NCBI GenBank assembly: GCA_023264975.1
Contig: JAHFUS010000014.1
Location: 1-61,420, forward strand
DNA: 61,420 nt
DNA from: Actinomycetes bacterium
GTDB lineage: Bacteria; Actinomycetota; Acidimicrobiia; Acidimicrobiales; GCA-2861595
Direction: 5' to 3'
Of the stretch, positions 9,586 through 20,481 are shown piece by piece (within the stretch, counting starts at the first letter, position 1; every line of letters begins with the position of its first letter). Below the pieces are notes generated by a model that ran no database searches, had not been told where the DNA came from, and was given only the letters and a program-made list of their open reading frames with translations. The position numbers and the translations under genes were made by a program.

Positions 9586-10508
9586 CCGGGATCGACAGAG
9601 CGGCCGCCGTCCTCGGCGACCGGGCCCGACCCGACGCACCCCTCGGCCCCCTCACCACCTACCGGGTGGGTGGCCGGGCGGCCCTGCTCTTCGAGGCCGG
9701 TGGCATCGACGATCTCGTGCTCGCGGCGGCGGCCGTCGATGCCGGCCAGGTGCCCGTGCTGGTGGTGGGCCGGGGCTCCAACCTGCTGGTGGCCGACGCC
9801 GGGTTCAGGGGGCTGGCCGTGGTGGTGGGGGAGGGCCTCGACGGCGTGGAGGTCGACTCCACCGCCGCCACCGTGCGGGCGGGTGGTGCGGCGTTCCTGC
9901 CCGTTGTGGCCCGCCGCACGGCGGCAGCCGGCCTCACCGGCCTGGAGTGGGCGGTAGGGGTGCCCGGTTCGGTGGGCGGGGCTGTGCGCATGAACGCCGG
10001 CGGCCACGGGTCCGACACGGGCCGCACGCTCACCCGAATCGGCCTCGTCGACCTGGCCGGCGGGGGGGCATGGGCCCAGGCGACGGAACGGGAGGTCGCG
10101 GCGGGCGACCTCGCCCTCGGCTACCGCCGCTCCTCGGTCAACGCCAACCAGGTCGTGGTGTGGGCCGAGTTCGCCCTGACCCCGGGCGACCGGGCCGGAG
10201 CGGAGGCGGCCGTCGCCGACATCGTGCGCTGGCGCCGCGAGCACCAGCCGGGGGGACAGAACGCCGGATCGGTGTTCACCAACCCGCCCGGGGACTCGGC
10301 CGGGCGCATCATCGACGAGGCCGGACTGAAGGGCCTGCGGGTGGGGTCCGCCACCGTGTCGGCGAAGCATGCCAACTTCGTGCAAGCCGACGACGGTGGT
10401 TCGGCGGACGACGTGATGGCGCTCATCGAGGAGGTACGGCGGCTCGTGGAGGACCGGACGGGGGTGCGCCTGGAGACCGAGCTGCGCCTCGTCGGGTTCG
10501 CACCATGA
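9582..10508 (+). CDS. murB: UDP-N-acetylenolpyruvoylglucosamine reductase MurB
   Basis: FAD/NADPH enzyme that makes UDP-MurNAc. 308 aa. FAD-binding motifs TTYRVGG and GRGSNLLV are followed by [13 protein letters not shown] and the catalytic-serine motif GSVFTNP (S230); a Glu near the C-terminus (LETELR) is the probable second proton donor. The GTG start overlaps the murC stop. Placement of murB between murC and ftsQ is common in actinobacteria and other Gram-positives. ftsQ follows after 37 bases. Confidence 0.95.
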   Translation: MTGIDRAAAVLGDRARPDAPLGPLTTYRVGGRAALLFEAGGIDDLVLAAAAVDAGQVPVLVVGRGSNLLVADAGFRGLAVVVGEGLDGVEVDSTAATVRAGGAAFLPVVARRTAAAGLTGLEWAVGVPGSVGGAVRMNAGGHGSDTGRTLTRIGLVDLAGGGAWAQATEREVAAGDLALGYRRSSVNANQVVVWAEFALTPGDRAGAEAAVADIVRWRREHQPGGQNAGSVFTNPPGDSAGRIIDEAGLKGLRVGSATVSAKHANFVQADDGGSADDVMALIEEVRRLVEDRTGVRLETELRLVGFAP

Positions 10509-10545
10509 CGATCGCGAGGGCCAGAACGGCGGGGAGACGGAACCG

Positions 10546-11583
10546 GTGAATGACCGCCGCGCACCGTCCGTCGAGGAACTGAGGCGCTCCCTCGATCGCC
10601 TCAGTCGGCCGCGCCCGCCGGATGGCGGGCCCTTGGTGCCGCCCCGGCCCGGAGCGCCCGTCGAAGGACCGGACGAGCCGCCGGTCGTACCACCGCTCCT
10701 GCGCCCCTCGGCGCCGCCGGCCCCGGGGACCGACCCGCCTCCCATCACCGGGACCAGGGGCTCATCTGCGCCGGCCGGTCCGTCGCCGAGGCCGCCGGCG
10801 AATTCCGCCGGCGGCGGGGGCGCGGTCACGATGGACCCGCGGATCAAGCGCCGCCGTACCGAAGTCCGGAGGGACGAGGGCCGTAAGCGGCTACGCATCC
10901 TGGTGGGCTGCCTGAGCGTCCTGGGCGCAGCGGCAGCCGCCTTCGGCGCCGGCCGGTCGCCGCTGTTCGACGTCGACTACGCCGATGTCCGCGGCATCGA
11001 CCAGACCGCGAGGGCGGAGGTCGTCGCTGCCGCCGGTCTCGGCGGTCATCCGGCCATGCTCGACATCGACACCCGCGCCGTCGCCCGTCAGCTCGAGGCG
11101 CTCCCGTGGGTCCTCCAGAGCACCGCCCGCCGGGAGTGGCCCGGCACGGTGCGCATCGACATCACCGAGCGCCGGCCGGCCGCCGTGCTCCCGGCCGGCG
11201 CCGGCGCCTGGGCCCTGGCCGACCGCACCGGCCGGATCCTCCGGATCGGGCCCGAGAAGCCGGCCGGGCTGCCGGTGATCGGGAACCTCCCACCGCCCAC
11301 CAGCGCAGGTGCCTCGGTGCCGGCGGCGGCCACGCCCTCGCTGCGGGTGGCGGCCGCCCTGCCCACCACGGTGCGCGAACGGGTGGCCGACATCGCCACC
11401 CTGGCGACCGGAGAGGTGGAGCTCCAGTTGACGTCTCCGGGTGGCGTGGTGCGCCTCGGCCGGCCTGTCGACCTCGACGCGAAGCTGAGTGTCCTGGCCA
11501 CCGTCCTGGCCCGCGCCGACCTGGCCCGGGTCAGCGTGGTCGATGTGCGGGTGCCCAAGGCCCCAGCCTTGACCCGACGATGA
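10546..11583 (+). CDS. ftsQ: Cell-division protein FtsQ (POTRA domain)
   Basis: Bitopic divisome protein linking early and late division proteins. 345 aa: a long Pro/Arg-rich cytoplasmic tail (about 1-115), one membrane helix (RILVGCLSVLGAAAAAFGAG), then a POTRA domain (SPLFDVDYADVRGI ... WPGTVRIDITERRP) and the FtsQ domain. GTG 10546 has GGGGAGA a few bases upstream. The last codons and stop form the first copy of a three-fold 20-bp repeat that continues into the ftsZ upstream region. Confidence 0.9.
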   Translation: MNDRRAPSVEELRRSLDRLSRPRPPDGGPLVPPRPGAPVEGPDEPPVVPPLLRPSAPPAPGTDPPPITGTRGSSAPAGPSPRPPANSAGGGGAVTMDPRIKRRRTEVRRDEGRKRLRILVGCLSVLGAAAAAFGAGRSPLFDVDYADVRGIDQTARAEVVAAAGLGGHPAMLDIDTRAVARQLEALPWVLQSTARREWPGTVRIDITERRPAAVLPAGAGAWALADRTGRILRIGPEKPAGLPVIGNLPPPTSAGASVPAAATPSLRVAAALPTTVRERVADIATLATGEVELQLTSPGGVVRLGRPVDLDAKLSVLATVLARADLARVSVVDVRVPKAPALTRR

Positions 11584-11623
11584 CAGCCTTGACCCGACGT
11601 TGACAGCCTTGACCCGACGTTGA
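11564..11623 (+). repeat. Three perfect 20-bp tandem repeats across the ftsQ stop
   Basis: The unit CAGCCTTGACCCGACGWTGA occurs at 11564-11583, 11584-11603 and 11604-11623 (A once, T twice at W). Copy 1 encodes the ftsQ C-terminus and its TGA. Each copy carries TTGACC, a good -35-like hexamer, so the duplication multiplies possible -35 elements upstream of ftsZ. Confidence 0.92.
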
Positions 11624-11638
11624 CCATGTGGCTAAAGT
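11609..11638 (+). promoter_or_regulatory. Candidate ftsZ promoter
   Basis: TTGACC (11609-11614, in repeat copy 3) and TAAAGT (11633-11638) are 18 bases apart, a plausible sigma-70-type pair about 95 bases upstream of ftsZ. A second TTGACA at 11657-11662 lacks an obvious -10. Inferred from sequence only. Confidence 0.45.
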
Positions 11639-11667
11639 TTCGACCATCGCAGGAGGTTGACATAACT

Positions 11668-11690
11668 CTCACCCTCCAGTGGAGGTTGAG
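11668..11690 (+). promoter_or_regulatory. Inverted repeat upstream of ftsZ
   Basis: CTCACCCTCC (11668-11677) and GGAGGTTGAG (11681-11690) pair at 9 of 10 positions around AGT. It lies between the candidate promoter and the ftsZ ribosome-binding site. It may be an operator or an mRNA hairpin. Confidence 0.5.
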
Positions 11691-11730
11691 ATTGTGTTGA
11701 AGCGGCGATCCGCATTCGAGGGAGGCTGAC

Positions 11731-12831
11731 ATGGCCGCAACGCAGAATTACATCGCCGTCATCAAGGTGGTCGGCATCGGGGGAGGCGGCGTCAACGCCG
11801 TCAACCGGATGATCGATGCCGGGCTGAAGGGCGTCGAGTTCATCGCCATCAACACCGACGCCCAGGCGCTGCTCATGAGCGACGCCGACGTGAAGCTCGA
11901 CATCGGCCGCCAGCTCACGCGCGGCCTGGGTGCGGGCAGCGATCCCGAGGTGGGCCGCCAGGCGGCTGAGGAGCACCGCGACGAGATCGAGGAGGTGATC
12001 AAAGGCTCCGACATGGTGTTCATCACCGCCGGCAAGGGCGGCGGCACCGGCACCGGCGGCGCCCCTGTCGTGGCCGAGGTGGCCAAGTCGCTCGGTGCCC
12101 TCACCATCGGCGTCGTCACCCGGCCGTTCTCGTTCGAAGGCCGCCGTCGCGCCGTGCAGGCCGACTCCGGCATCCAGACCCTGAAGGAGAAGGTCGACAC
12201 CCTCATCATCATCCCGAACGACCGGCTCCTCACCGTGTCGAACGACAAGACCTCGATGGTCAACGCGTTCAAGATGGCCGACGAGGTGCTGCTCCAGGGC
12301 GTTCAGGGCATCACCGACCTCATCACCACGCCCGGCCTCATCAACACCGACTTCGCCGACGTGAAGATGATCATGAACAACGCCGGCACGGCGATCATGG
12401 GCATCGGCACGGCATCGGGTGAAGGTCGTGCCGTCAACGCCGCCCGGGCGGCCATCACCAGCCCGCTGCTCGAGGCATCGATCGAGGGCGCACGCGGCAT
12501 TCTCCTCAACATCGCCGGTGGCAGCGACCTCGGCCTGTTCGAGGTGAACGAGGCGGCCGAGATCATCCACGGCGTGGCCCACCCCGACGCCAACATCATC
12601 TTCGGCAGCGTGGTCGACGACGCCATGGGCGACGAGGTGCGAGTCACCGTCATTGCCGCCGGCTTCGACCGCTGGGAGGAGGAGACGCCGAAGCCCCGCC
12701 AGCGCGAGACCACCGGCTCCCGCTCCGCCCCCCGCGACACCGCCCCCCGGCCCGACCCCTTCGCCATGCCGGCGGACGACGACATCGACCTCGGCGACGA
12801 CGAGTTCGACGTCCCGTCCTTCCTTCGTTGA
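11731..12831 (+). CDS. ftsZ: Cell-division GTPase FtsZ
   Basis: Tubulin homologue forming the Z ring. 366 aa. The tubulin signature GGGTGTG is at 103-109, preceded by the N-terminal [13 protein letters not shown] nucleotide loop. A short variable linker ends in an acidic C-terminal peptide [10 protein letters not shown], the usual docking site for SepF in organisms without FtsA. ATG 11731 has GGGAGG at 11720-11725. The 147-bp repeat-rich upstream gap suggests expression separate from ftsQ. Confidence 0.98.
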   Translation: MAATQNYIAVIKVVGIGGGGVNAVNRMIDAGLKGVEFIAINTDAQALLMSDADVKLDIGRQLTRGLGAGSDPEVGRQAAEEHRDEIEEVIKGSDMVFITAGKGGGTGTGGAPVVAEVAKSLGALTIGVVTRPFSFEGRRRAVQADSGIQTLKEKVDTLIIIPNDRLLTVSNDKTSMVNAFKMADEVLLQGVQGITDLITTPGLINTDFADVKMIMNNAGTAIMGIGTASGEGRAVNAARAAITSPLLEASIEGARGILLNIAGGSDLGLFEVNEAAEIIHGVAHPDANIIFGSVVDDAMGDEVRVTVIAAGFDRWEEETPKPRQRETTGSRSAPRDTAPRPDPFAMPADDDIDLGDDEFDVPSFLR

Positions 12832-12838
12832 CGCGTCG

Positions 12839-13528
12839 GTGAGGGCGGGCCCAGCGACGGGCCTGCCTGCGCCGGTGGTGCTGTCCGGGGCACGGGTCTG
12901 TTGGACGGGACGGGCCGAGGGCGACATGCGGCCGGGGCGGTCCGCAGGCGCAGCGCGGCTGTCGGCCCTGGCCGGCCGGCCGGTGTCGTGGCTGCGCCAG
13001 GTTCACGGCGAGACGGTCGTGGTGGTGGACGGTGCAGGCGCGGTCGAGGGCGGGGAGGGCGACGCCCTCGTCACCTCGTCGCCCGATGCCGTCCTCGCCG
13101 TCCTGGTGGCGGACTGCGCCCCGATAGCCCTCGCCAGCTCGGAGGGGGTCGTGGCCGCCGTGCACGCCGGCTGGTCCGGGCTGGTGGCCGGCGTGGTGGA
13201 TCGGGCCGTCGATGCGATGCGCGACCTCGGCGCGTCGGGTATCGAGGCCGCTCTGGGGCCGTGCATCCATCCCGGCTGCTACGAGTTCGCGGCCGCCGAC
13301 CTCGACCGGGCTGCGGCTGCGCTAGGGCCGTCGGTGCGGGGCGAGACGACCGCAGGCGCCCCCGCTCTCGACCTCCCGGCGGGCGTACGCGCCGCGCTGG
13401 CACGGGCCGGTGCCGAGCTCGTGTGGGAGGCCGGCACGTGCACGGCGTGCGCGGCGGGCACCCACTACTCCCACCGGGCGCGGCGCGATCCCGAGCGCCA
13501 GGCGATGCTCGTGTGGAAGCACGCGTGA
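12839..13528 (+). CDS. pgeF: Peptidoglycan editing factor PgeF / YfiH (multicopper-oxidase-like fold)
   Basis: Member of the YfiH/DUF152 family. Members remove wrongly incorporated residues from UDP-MurNAc peptides or act on purine nucleosides; which applies here is not visible. 229 aa from GTG 12839. Family motifs: RQVHGETV, VADCAPIAL, AVHAGWSGL and GPCIHPGCYEF, supplying the metal-binding His and Cys. Its position just after ftsZ and before yggS is typical of actinobacterial dcw clusters. The end overlaps yggS (GTGA). Confidence 0.87.
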   Translation: MRAGPATGLPAPVVLSGARVCWTGRAEGDMRPGRSAGAARLSALAGRPVSWLRQVHGETVVVVDGAGAVEGGEGDALVTSSPDAVLAVLVADCAPIALASSEGVVAAVHAGWSGLVAGVVDRAVDAMRDLGASGIEAALGPCIHPGCYEFAAADLDRAAAALGPSVRGETTAGAPALDLPAGVRAALARAGAELVWEAGTCTACAAGTHYSHRARRDPERQAMLVWKHA

Positions 13529-14223
13529 CGATGCTGCACGACGACCGGTCGCCCATCACGGAGGCTCCCGACGCGGAGGCCGTGAGGCGGCGCGCCGACG
13601 AGATCCGGTTGCGTGTGGCCGAGATCGCCGGCGGCCGTCCCGTCACCATCGTGGCCGTCACCAAGGGCTTCGGGCCCGAGGCGGTGGCGGCGGCGCAGGG
13701 CTCCGGTCTCGACGACGTGGGGGAGAGCTACGCCAAGGAGCTCATCGCCAAGGCGGACGCCGCCGGCGCCCGACTGCGCTGGCACTTCCTCGGCGCCGTC
13801 CAGCGCCGCAAGGTCCGCGACCTCGCCCCGCTGGTGCACCTGTGGCAGTCGGTCGACCGCCCGGCTGCGGCGGCCGAGATCGCCCGGCACGCGCCCGGTG
13901 CGGCGATCCTCGTGCAGGTGGACGTGACCGGCGCCCCTGGCCGCAACGGGTGCACTTGGGACGAGGCGCCTGCCCTCGTCGACGGCGCACGCGGGCTCGG
14001 CCTCGACGTACGGGGCTTCATGGCGGTGGCCGGTCGCACGGACCCCCGCAGCGAGTTCCGCCGCCTCGCCAGCCTGGCCCGCGACCTCGATCTCGCCGAG
14101 CTCTCGATGGGCATGTCGGGTGATCTCGACGTCGCCCTCGAGGAGGGATCGACGATGGTCCGGGTGGGTCGCGCGCTCTTCGGGGACCGCCCCGTCCGCG
14201 ACCCCGACGGGCGGCGACGATAG
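13525..14223 (+). CDS. yggS: YggS-family pyridoxal phosphate homeostasis protein
   Basis: PLP-binding TIM-barrel protein (COG0325) that buffers pyridoxal phosphate, with no known catalytic reaction. 232 aa. The PLP lysine is in the AVTKGF motif (K47), and the C-terminal LSMGMSGDLDVALEEGSTMVRVG segment of the family is present. GTG 13525 overlaps the pgeF stop; ATG 13531 is an equally possible start two codons in. The TAG stop at 14221 is part of a TAGTGT hexamer that may be a -10 for sepF. Confidence 0.92.
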   Translation: MTMLHDDRSPITEAPDAEAVRRRADEIRLRVAEIAGGRPVTIVAVTKGFGPEAVAAAQGSGLDDVGESYAKELIAKADAAGARLRWHFLGAVQRRKVRDLAPLVHLWQSVDRPAAAAEIARHAPGAAILVQVDVTGAPGRNGCTWDEAPALVDGARGLGLDVRGFMAVAGRTDPRSEFRRLASLARDLDLAELSMGMSGDLDVALEEGSTMVRVGRALFGDRPVRDPDGRRR

Positions 14224-14245
14224 TGTTCCGGCCAAGGAGGCTTTG

Positions 14246-14791
14246 ATGCCTGGCATGCTTCGGCGGGCGATGGTCTACCTCGGCCTCGTCGACGACGACT
14301 ACGACGATTACGAGCTCTCGTACGAGGAGCAGACGCCGGCCGCCCAGCCGCGCCCGGCGGCGCGGGCCTACGGCCCGGAGCCGTCGTTCGATCCGGCGCC
14401 CACCAGCAGCATCCGCACGCTTCCGCGGGACTCGCCCGCACCACACGAAGGGGTGACGCCAATGTCTTCCATCACCCCGAGACCTTCGGTGGTGCGCGCT
14501 GTCCCGCAGGCCCAGAGCGCCAAGGTCCACGTGATCGCCCCCGCCCAGTTCCCCGACGCCAAGGAGATCGGCGACCGGCTCCGGGGGAGCCAGCCAGTCA
14601 TCGTCAACCTCCAGGCCGCCGACCGCGAGCTGGAGCGGCGGATGATCGACTTCTGCAGTGGGGCCGCCTACGTCCTCGGCGGCTCGATGGACAAGGTGGC
14701 GGACCACGTGTTCCTGCTCACCCCCACCAACGTCGAGGTATCGGCAGAGGAGAAGCGCCGCCTACAAGAGCGCGGCCTGTACCGCACGTGA
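14246..14791 (+). CDS. sepF: Cell-division protein SepF
   Basis: Cytoplasmic protein that tethers FtsZ to the membrane where FtsA is absent. 181 aa: an amphipathic N-terminal helix (MPGMLRRAMVYLGL), an acidic linker, and the C-terminal SepF core (VIVNLQAADRELERRMIDFCSG, split by family-typical glycine positions). ATG 14246 has AAGGAGG at 14234-14240. Upstream TAGTGT (14221-14226) may start a short 5' leader at about 14233, giving sepF a promoter of its own. Confidence 0.93.
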   Translation: MPGMLRRAMVYLGLVDDDYDDYELSYEEQTPAAQPRPAARAYGPEPSFDPAPTSSIRTLPRDSPAPHEGVTPMSSITPRPSVVRAVPQAQSAKVHVIAPAQFPDAKEIGDRLRGSQPVIVNLQAADRELERRMIDFCSGAAYVLGGSMDKVADHVFLLTPTNVEVSAEEKRRLQERGLYRT

Positions 14792-14834
14792 GCCTTCCTG
14801 CCCCGGGGCCCGCACCGACCGGGCCGGCGCCGTC

Positions 14835-15104
14835 GTGAACGTCATCTGCCTGGTCCTCAACCTGTATCTGATCGCCTTGTTCGGGCGCATCATCCTGAGC
14901 TGGTTCCCCGTGGCCCCGGAGTCGGCGATGGCGCAGATCTTCGCCTTCCTCTACACGATCACCGAACCGGTCCTCGGGCCGATCCGCCGCCTCCTGCCGC
15001 CCATCGGCGTGGGGGGCATGGGCCTCGACCTGTCGCCGATCATCGTCACGCTGACGCTGTCGCTCGTCGTGTTCCCCGCCCTGGGCTGCCACTCGCTGTT
15101 CTGA
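14835..15104 (+). CDS. yggT: YggT-family membrane protein
   Basis: Small integral membrane protein of 89 aa with two hydrophobic segments, one at each end, and the family motif EPVLGPIRRLLPP between them. YggT proteins sit in the sepF-divIVA neighbourhood in many Gram-positives and cyanobacteria and are linked to division or osmotic stress; the exact role is unknown. GTG 14835 is the only reasonable start after sepF. Confidence 0.85.
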   Translation: MNVICLVLNLYLIALFGRIILSWFPVAPESAMAQIFAFLYTITEPVLGPIRRLLPPIGVGGMGLDLSPIIVTLTLSLVVFPALGCHSLF

Positions 15105-15130
15105 TCGACGTTCAGGGTCGCACCCGCCAG

Positions 15131-15136
15131 TATCAT
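15131..15136 (+). promoter_or_regulatory. -10-like TATCAT before divIVA
   Basis: TATCAT lies 8 bases before GTG 15145, the spacing expected if transcription starts at or near the start codon (leaderless mRNA). No good -35 is visible. Confidence 0.5.
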
Positions 15137-15144
15137 TGATCGAC

Positions 15145-15873
<729 letters not shown>

Positions 15874-15959
15874 TCGGGCGCTCGATCGGGCCGCCCCGCC
15901 GGTGTGGATCGCGCGCCTAGGATGCCCGGCGTTCCGTCGACGACTCGGATGGTGGCTTC

Positions 15960-17267
15960 GTGTTGCTTCTTGTGACAATCGGGTTGGTGGTGGTCGGGGC
16001 GATCGCTCTGGTGATCGGCTTCGTCAGCAACTCCCTCGCCCCGATCTACCTGTCCATTGCCTGCAGCGTCATCGCCGGCATCGTGCTTGTCGTCTTCTCG
16101 CGGATTGCGCGACGAGGCGACTCCGGGACGACGGTTGTGCCGGCGCAGGCGTCGCCGGGCTCGTGGGCCCCCAGCACCACATCGGTGCCGCCCCCGCCCG
16201 TTCCTGCGCCTGCGATGGCGCCCAGATACGAGCCGCCGCCCGCTCCGGCGACGCCGCCTCGTGCGCCGACCGCGAGACCGGCCCCTGCGCGCTCCACTCC
16301 CGTCGGGCGTCGCCCTGCGGCCAGGCCCGAGGCGGAGCCCGAGTTCGAGGCGGAGCCGACCATCGTGCTCGACGAGGCGGTGCCGGGCGGAACCGGTCCC
16401 GACGCCGACGGCTTCCCGATCGCCGGCTACGACTCCATGCGGTCGAGCCAGATCGTCGCCGTGGTGGCCGATCTCGACCTCGACGAGCTCGACATGGTCC
16501 AGGAGCGTGAGGAGCAGGGCAAGAACCGCGCCACGGTGCTGCGCCGGGTCGTCGAGCGCATCGACGAACTCGAGGCGGAGGATGTCGACGAGGCGCCGCT
16601 GGAGGACGAGCTGGAGGACGAGGAAGGCGAGGACCTGGGCCCGGCGGCCGTAGCGGAGGACTTTCCTGCCGCCGCCGACGACGAGTTCCCTGCCACCGCC
16701 GCCGACGACGGGTTCCCCATCGCCGACTACGACTCGCTGTCGGTCGCCGAGATCATCGCCGTCCTCGACGATCTCGAGGATGACGAGCTCGACCTGGTGG
16801 CCGAGCGCGAGGAGATGGGTGAGAACCGCGATGAGATCCTCGACTACATCGACGACATGTTCGAGGACGTCGACGGCCCCCCCGAACCCCCGGCCCCGCG
16901 CGTCGTGACCCAGCCCGCCCCCCGGGCGGTCGCCAAGCGGGAGCCGGCGGCGAAGGCGGTGGCGGCCAAGAAGGCCCCCGTGAAGAAGGTCGCGGCCGCG
17001 AGGGCGCCGACCAAGAGGGCGGCAGCCGCACCGGCCGGCCGCAAGGCGGCCGCTGTGGTCAAGGCGGTGCCCCGCAAGACCGCGGCCGCCAAGGCGCCTG
17101 CTGCCGCCCGCGGCGCGGCGGCGTCACCCGGCACCAAGTCCGCCGGCCGCCGGTCCGCCGCACCGGTGGCCAAGGCGGCCAAGGCAGCCAAGACGCCGGC
17201 CAAGGCGGCCACCCGCGCCGTGAAGAAGCCTGCCGTCAAGAAGGCTGCCGCCACCCGCAAGCGCTAG
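15960..17267 (+). CDS. Membrane protein with two YDS-type modules and a Lys/Ala-rich histone-like tail
   Basis: Function not recognised. 435 aa. Two closely spaced hydrophobic segments (about 1-20 and 25-48) are followed by a Pro-rich linker. Two related acidic modules start near residues 150 and 249 with [11 protein letters not shown] and [11 protein letters not shown], each continuing with an Ile/Leu/Asp/Glu helix of about 40 residues. From about 320 the protein is a KKA/AAK-rich tail like histone H1 or mycobacterial HU tails, so it may bind nucleic acid or polyanions at the membrane. TAGGAT at 15918 is a possible -10. The stop shares a CTAG with ileS. Confidence 0.8.
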   Translation: MLLLVTIGLVVVGAIALVIGFVSNSLAPIYLSIACSVIAGIVLVVFSRIARRGDSGTTVVPAQASPGSWAPSTTSVPPPPVPAPAMAPRYEPPPAPATPPRAPTARPAPARSTPVGRRPAARPEAEPEFEAEPTIVLDEAVPGGTGPDADGFPIAGYDSMRSSQIVAVVADLDLDELDMVQEREEQGKNRATVLRRVVERIDELEAEDVDEAPLEDELEDEEGEDLGPAAVAEDFPAAADDEFPATAADDGFPIADYDSLSVAEIIAVLDDLEDDELDLVAEREEMGENRDEILDYIDDMFEDVDGPPEPPAPRVVTQPAPRAVAKREPAAKAVAAKKAPVKKVAAARAPTKRAAAAPAGRKAAAVVKAVPRKTAAAKAPAAARGAAASPGTKSAGRRSAAPVAKAAKAAKTPAKAATRAVKKPAVKKAAATRKR

Positions 17268-20200
17268 TGCGGCCCCGGGGTGCGGGCGACCATGATATGG
17301 ACGGGCCGGCCGTCGGCCAGCTCGTACGGCCGGCCGGCGCCGCCGGCGCCTCCGACGTGTAGCTCGGTGGCGAGGGTGGCGTCCATCACGTAGGGGCGGT
17401 GGGCGGCGACGGCGGCGGCCACGTCGTCCGGTCCGCAGATCGTAAGGGCGATTCGGTCGGACACCTGGAGGCCGGCGTCGCGGCGGGCCTCGTTCACCAG
17501 CCGTACCGCGTCGCGGGCCAGGCCCTCCGCCGCCAGCGCGGGGGTCACGGTGACATCGAGGGCGACCACCCCGCCTGCGCCGGGCAGGGCTTTGGCCGTG
17601 CGCTCGTCGCGGGGCACGAGGCGCAGCGTGTACTCGTCGGCTTCCAGCATCCGCCCGCCCGCTTCGACCGAGCCGTCGGGGGTGCGCTCCCACCGGCCCT
17701 CCCGCACGGCCCGGATGATCTTCTGCACATCGGCTCCGACCCGTGGACCGAGCACGCCGGGCACCACCTGGAGGCGTAGCTCGCCCACCGATTCGACGTC
17801 GGTGGTGAGTTCCACCTTCTTGACGTTGAGTTCGTCGGCGATGAGGGAGCGGTAGTCCTCCAGCACGGCGGCGTCGGGGGCGGCAACTGTCAACGTCGGG
17901 AGCGGCAACCGCGAACGCAGCCCGGCCGACTTGCGCACGGAATGGGCGGCCGAGCACACCTCCCGCACCCGGTCCATGGCCGCCACCAGTTCGGGGTCGG
18001 CCGGTAGTGCAGTCGCGTCGACCCAGTCCTCCAGGTGCACGCTGCGCCGGCCGGTGAGGCCCTGGAAGATGTCCTCGGTGAGCAGGGGCAGGAACGGGGC
18101 GGCCGTGCGGGCGAGCACCTCGAGCAGCGTGGCCAGGGTGTCAAAGGCGTCGGCCTCGCCTGCCCAGAAACGGTGGCGGGAGCCGCGGATGTACCAGTTG
18201 GTCAATGCGTCGAGGAAGGACGAGATGGCGGTGCACACGCCGGCGATGTCGTAGGCGTCCATGCGCGCCGTCACGTCGTCGACCAGCTGGCGGGCCTTGG
18301 CCAGGGCGTAACGGTCGAGCAGGCCGGTGGCGTCGGTGCGGAAGGTGGCCCGGTGGCCGTCGGCGTTGGCGTAGAGGGTGAAGAAGTGCCACGCGTTCCA
18401 GACCGGGTGCATCACCTGGCGCACGGCGTCCTCCACGCCGGCCCTCGTGAAGACCAGGTCCTGGCCCCGCAGCACCGGTGACGACAGCAGGAACCAGCGG
18501 ACGGCGTCGGCCCCGTAGGTGGCGAACATCTCCTCGGGGTCGACGTAGTTGCGCAGCCGCTTCGACGCCTTGCGCCCGTCGTCGCCCAGGATCACGCCAT
18601 GCACCACGCACGTGTGGAACGGCGCCGAGTCGAACAGGGCGGTGCCGAGCACGTGCAGGTTGTAGAACCACGCACGGGTCTGGCCGATGTACTCGACGAT
18701 GAAGTCCGCCGGGAAGTGCGACTCGAACCACCCGGCGCTGTCGAACGGGTAGTGCACCTGGGCGTACGGCATGGAGCCGGACTCGAACCAGCAGTCGAGC
18801 ACCTCCTCGACGCGGCGCATCGTCGAGCGCCCCGACGGGTCGTCGGGGTTGGGCCGGGTGAGCGCGTCGATGCCCGGACGGTGCAGGTCGTCGGGGCGCA
18901 CGCCGAAGTCGCGCTCGAGCTCGTCGAGGCTGCCGTAGACGTCGATGCGGGGGAAGGCCGGGTCGTCGCTCTTCCACACCGGGATGGGCGAGCCCCAGAA
19001 GCGGTTGCGGCTGATGGACCAGTCGCGTGCGTTCTCCAGCCACTTGCCGAAGGCGCCGTCACGGATGTGCTCGGGCACCCACGCGATGCCGTGGTTCAGC
19101 TCGACGGCCCGCTGCTTGATCGCCGTCACCTCCACGAACCACGAGCTGACGGCGCGGTAGACGAGCGGCGTGTCGGTGCGCCAGCAGTGCGGGTAGCTGT
19201 GCTCGTAACGCTCGGTCCGCACAACGGCGCCGGCCGCCCGCAGGTCGTCGACGATCCGGGCATTGGCGTCGAAGACCTGCACGCCCTCGTAGGGCGGCAC
19301 CTCCGACGTGAAGCGGGCATGGATGTCGACGGGCACGACCAGCGGGATCCCATTGGCCTCGCACAGGCGCTGGTCGTCCTCGCCGAAGCCGGGGGCGATG
19401 TGGACGGCGCCGGTGCCCTCGTCGGTGCTCACGAAGTCGGCGGCCAGTAGCCGGAAGGCGCCCGGCGTGTCGGCGAAGAACGGGAACAGCGGCGTGTAGT
19501 AATGCCCCACCAGCGAAGCGCCTGTCACGCCGGCGGCGGGCGTGGCGCCCTCCAGCTCGGCCTCGTAGCGGGCCGCGGTGGCGGCGCCGATGAGCACTCG
19601 CTGCCCGGTCGGCTCCACGAAAGCCGAGTACTCGATGTCGGCGCCCACGGCGAGGGCCAGGTTGGACGGCAGCGTCCACGGGGTGGTGGTCCACACCAGC
19701 AGGTCGTCGCCCGTGTCGAGCCGGAAGCGGACGGTGACAGCCGGGTCGGTCCGGGGCCGGTAGGCGTCGTCGAGACGGGTCTCGAAGTTCGACAGCGGGG
19801 TCTCGCACTCCCAGCAGTAGGGGAGGACCTTGTAGCCCTCGTAGATCAGGCCCTTCTCCCAGAGCTGCCTGAACGCCCACATCACGCTCTCCATGTAGGT
19901 GACATCGAGCGTCTTGTAGTCGTTATCAAAGTCGACCCAGCGGGCCTGGCGGGTGACGTAGGCCTTCCACTCCTCGGTGTAGCGCAGCACCGACGTGCGG
20001 CACGCATCGTTGAAGCGGTCGATGCCGTACTCGTTGATGGCCACGTGGCCGCTGATGCCGAGCTCCTTCTCGGCCTCCATTTCGGCCGGCAGGCCGTGGC
20101 AGTCCCACCCGAAGCGGCGCTCCACCCGCCGGCCACGCATGGTCTGGTAGCGGGGGACGGCGTCCTTCACGTACCCGGTGAGCAGGTGCCCGTAGTGGGG

Positions 20201-20365
20201 GAGCCCGTTGGCGAACGGGGGCCCGTCGTAGAACACGAAGTCGTTCCCGCCCGCCGGTCGCTGCTCCACCGACGCCCGGAAGGTGTCGTCCGCCGCCCAG
20301 AAGGCCAGCACCCGCTCCTCGAGGGACGGCAGGTCCGGCTGGCGGGGGACGTCGGGGTACGGCAT
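17264..20365 (-). CDS. ileS: Isoleucyl-tRNA synthetase IleS
   Basis: Class I aminoacyl-tRNA synthetase charging tRNA-Ile. 1033 aa, normal for the long actinobacterial form. The HIGH motif is H57-Y-G-H60 and the KMSKS loop reads KASKR near residue 597. A CP1 editing domain lies between about 200 and 400 ([21 protein letters not shown] follows it). I see no C-terminal CxxC zinc finger. ATG 20365 has AAAGGAG about 13 bases upstream. No T-box leader motif is visible in the 107-bp divergent gap. It converges on the preceding gene, both stops lying in one CTAG. Confidence 0.97.
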   Translation of the reverse strand: MPYPDVPRQPDLPSLEERVLAFWAADDTFRASVEQRPAGGNDFVFYDGPPFANGLPHYGHLLTGYVKDAVPRYQTMRGRRVERRFGWDCHGLPAEMEAEKELGISGHVAINEYGIDRFNDACRTSVLRYTEEWKAYVTRQARWVDFDNDYKTLDVTYMESVMWAFRQLWEKGLIYEGYKVLPYCWECETPLSNFETRLDDAYRPRTDPAVTVRFRLDTGDDLLVWTTTPWTLPSNLALAVGADIEYSAFVEPTGQRVLIGAATAARYEAELEGATPAAGVTGASLVGHYYTPLFPFFADTPGAFRLLAADFVSTDEGTGAVHIAPGFGEDDQRLCEANGIPLVVPVDIHARFTSEVPPYEGVQVFDANARIVDDLRAAGAVVRTERYEHSYPHCWRTDTPLVYRAVSSWFVEVTAIKQRAVELNHGIAWVPEHIRDGAFGKWLENARDWSISRNRFWGSPIPVWKSDDPAFPRIDVYGSLDELERDFGVRPDDLHRPGIDALTRPNPDDPSGRSTMRRVEEVLDCWFESGSMPYAQVHYPFDSAGWFESHFPADFIVEYIGQTRAWFYNLHVLGTALFDSAPFHTCVVHGVILGDDGRKASKRLRNYVDPEEMFATYGADAVRWFLLSSPVLRGQDLVFTRAGVEDAVRQVMHPVWNAWHFFTLYANADGHRATFRTDATGLLDRYALAKARQLVDDVTARMDAYDIAGVCTAISSFLDALTNWYIRGSRHRFWAGEADAFDTLATLLEVLARTAAPFLPLLTEDIFQGLTGRRSVHLEDWVDATALPADPELVAAMDRVREVCSAAHSVRKSAGLRSRLPLPTLTVAAPDAAVLEDYRSLIADELNVKKVELTTDVESVGELRLQVVPGVLGPRVGADVQKIIRAVREGRWERTPDGSVEAGGRMLEADEYTLRLVPRDERTAKALPGAGGVVALDVTVTPALAAEGLARDAVRLVNEARRDAGLQVSDRIALTICGPDDVAAAVAAHRPYVMDATLATELHVGGAGGAGRPYELADGRPVHIMVARTPGPH

Positions 20366-20468
20366 CCCGCAGTTTCGCGCTCCTTTCGCACTCGCAACCG
20401 GAGGTCGCCCGGCGAGTCTCTCGTGCTCCGCGGCCGCCCGCCAGAGCTCCGGCCTCCGGCCGTCGCCC

Positions 20469-20474
20469 TACCAT
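20469..20474 (+). promoter_or_regulatory. -10-like TACCAT before the DUF167 gene
   Basis: TACCAT ends 7 bases before GTG 20482. The pattern matches other start sites in this window and suggests a leaderless transcript. The ATG at 20473 overlaps this hexamer and would then not be transcribed. Confidence 0.5.
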
Positions 20475-20481
20475 GCCCCTC

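Noticed and set aside
11601-11625. TTGACC of the last repeat boundary as a -35 with TAAAGT
   Set aside because: The TTGACC at 11620-11625 is only 7 bases from TAAAGT, too close. The copy 3 box at 11609 has proper spacing.
20366-20481. T-box riboswitch in front of ileS
   Set aside because: Actinobacterial ileS can carry one, but I find no TGGxACCGCG-type T-box sequence in the 107-bp gap.
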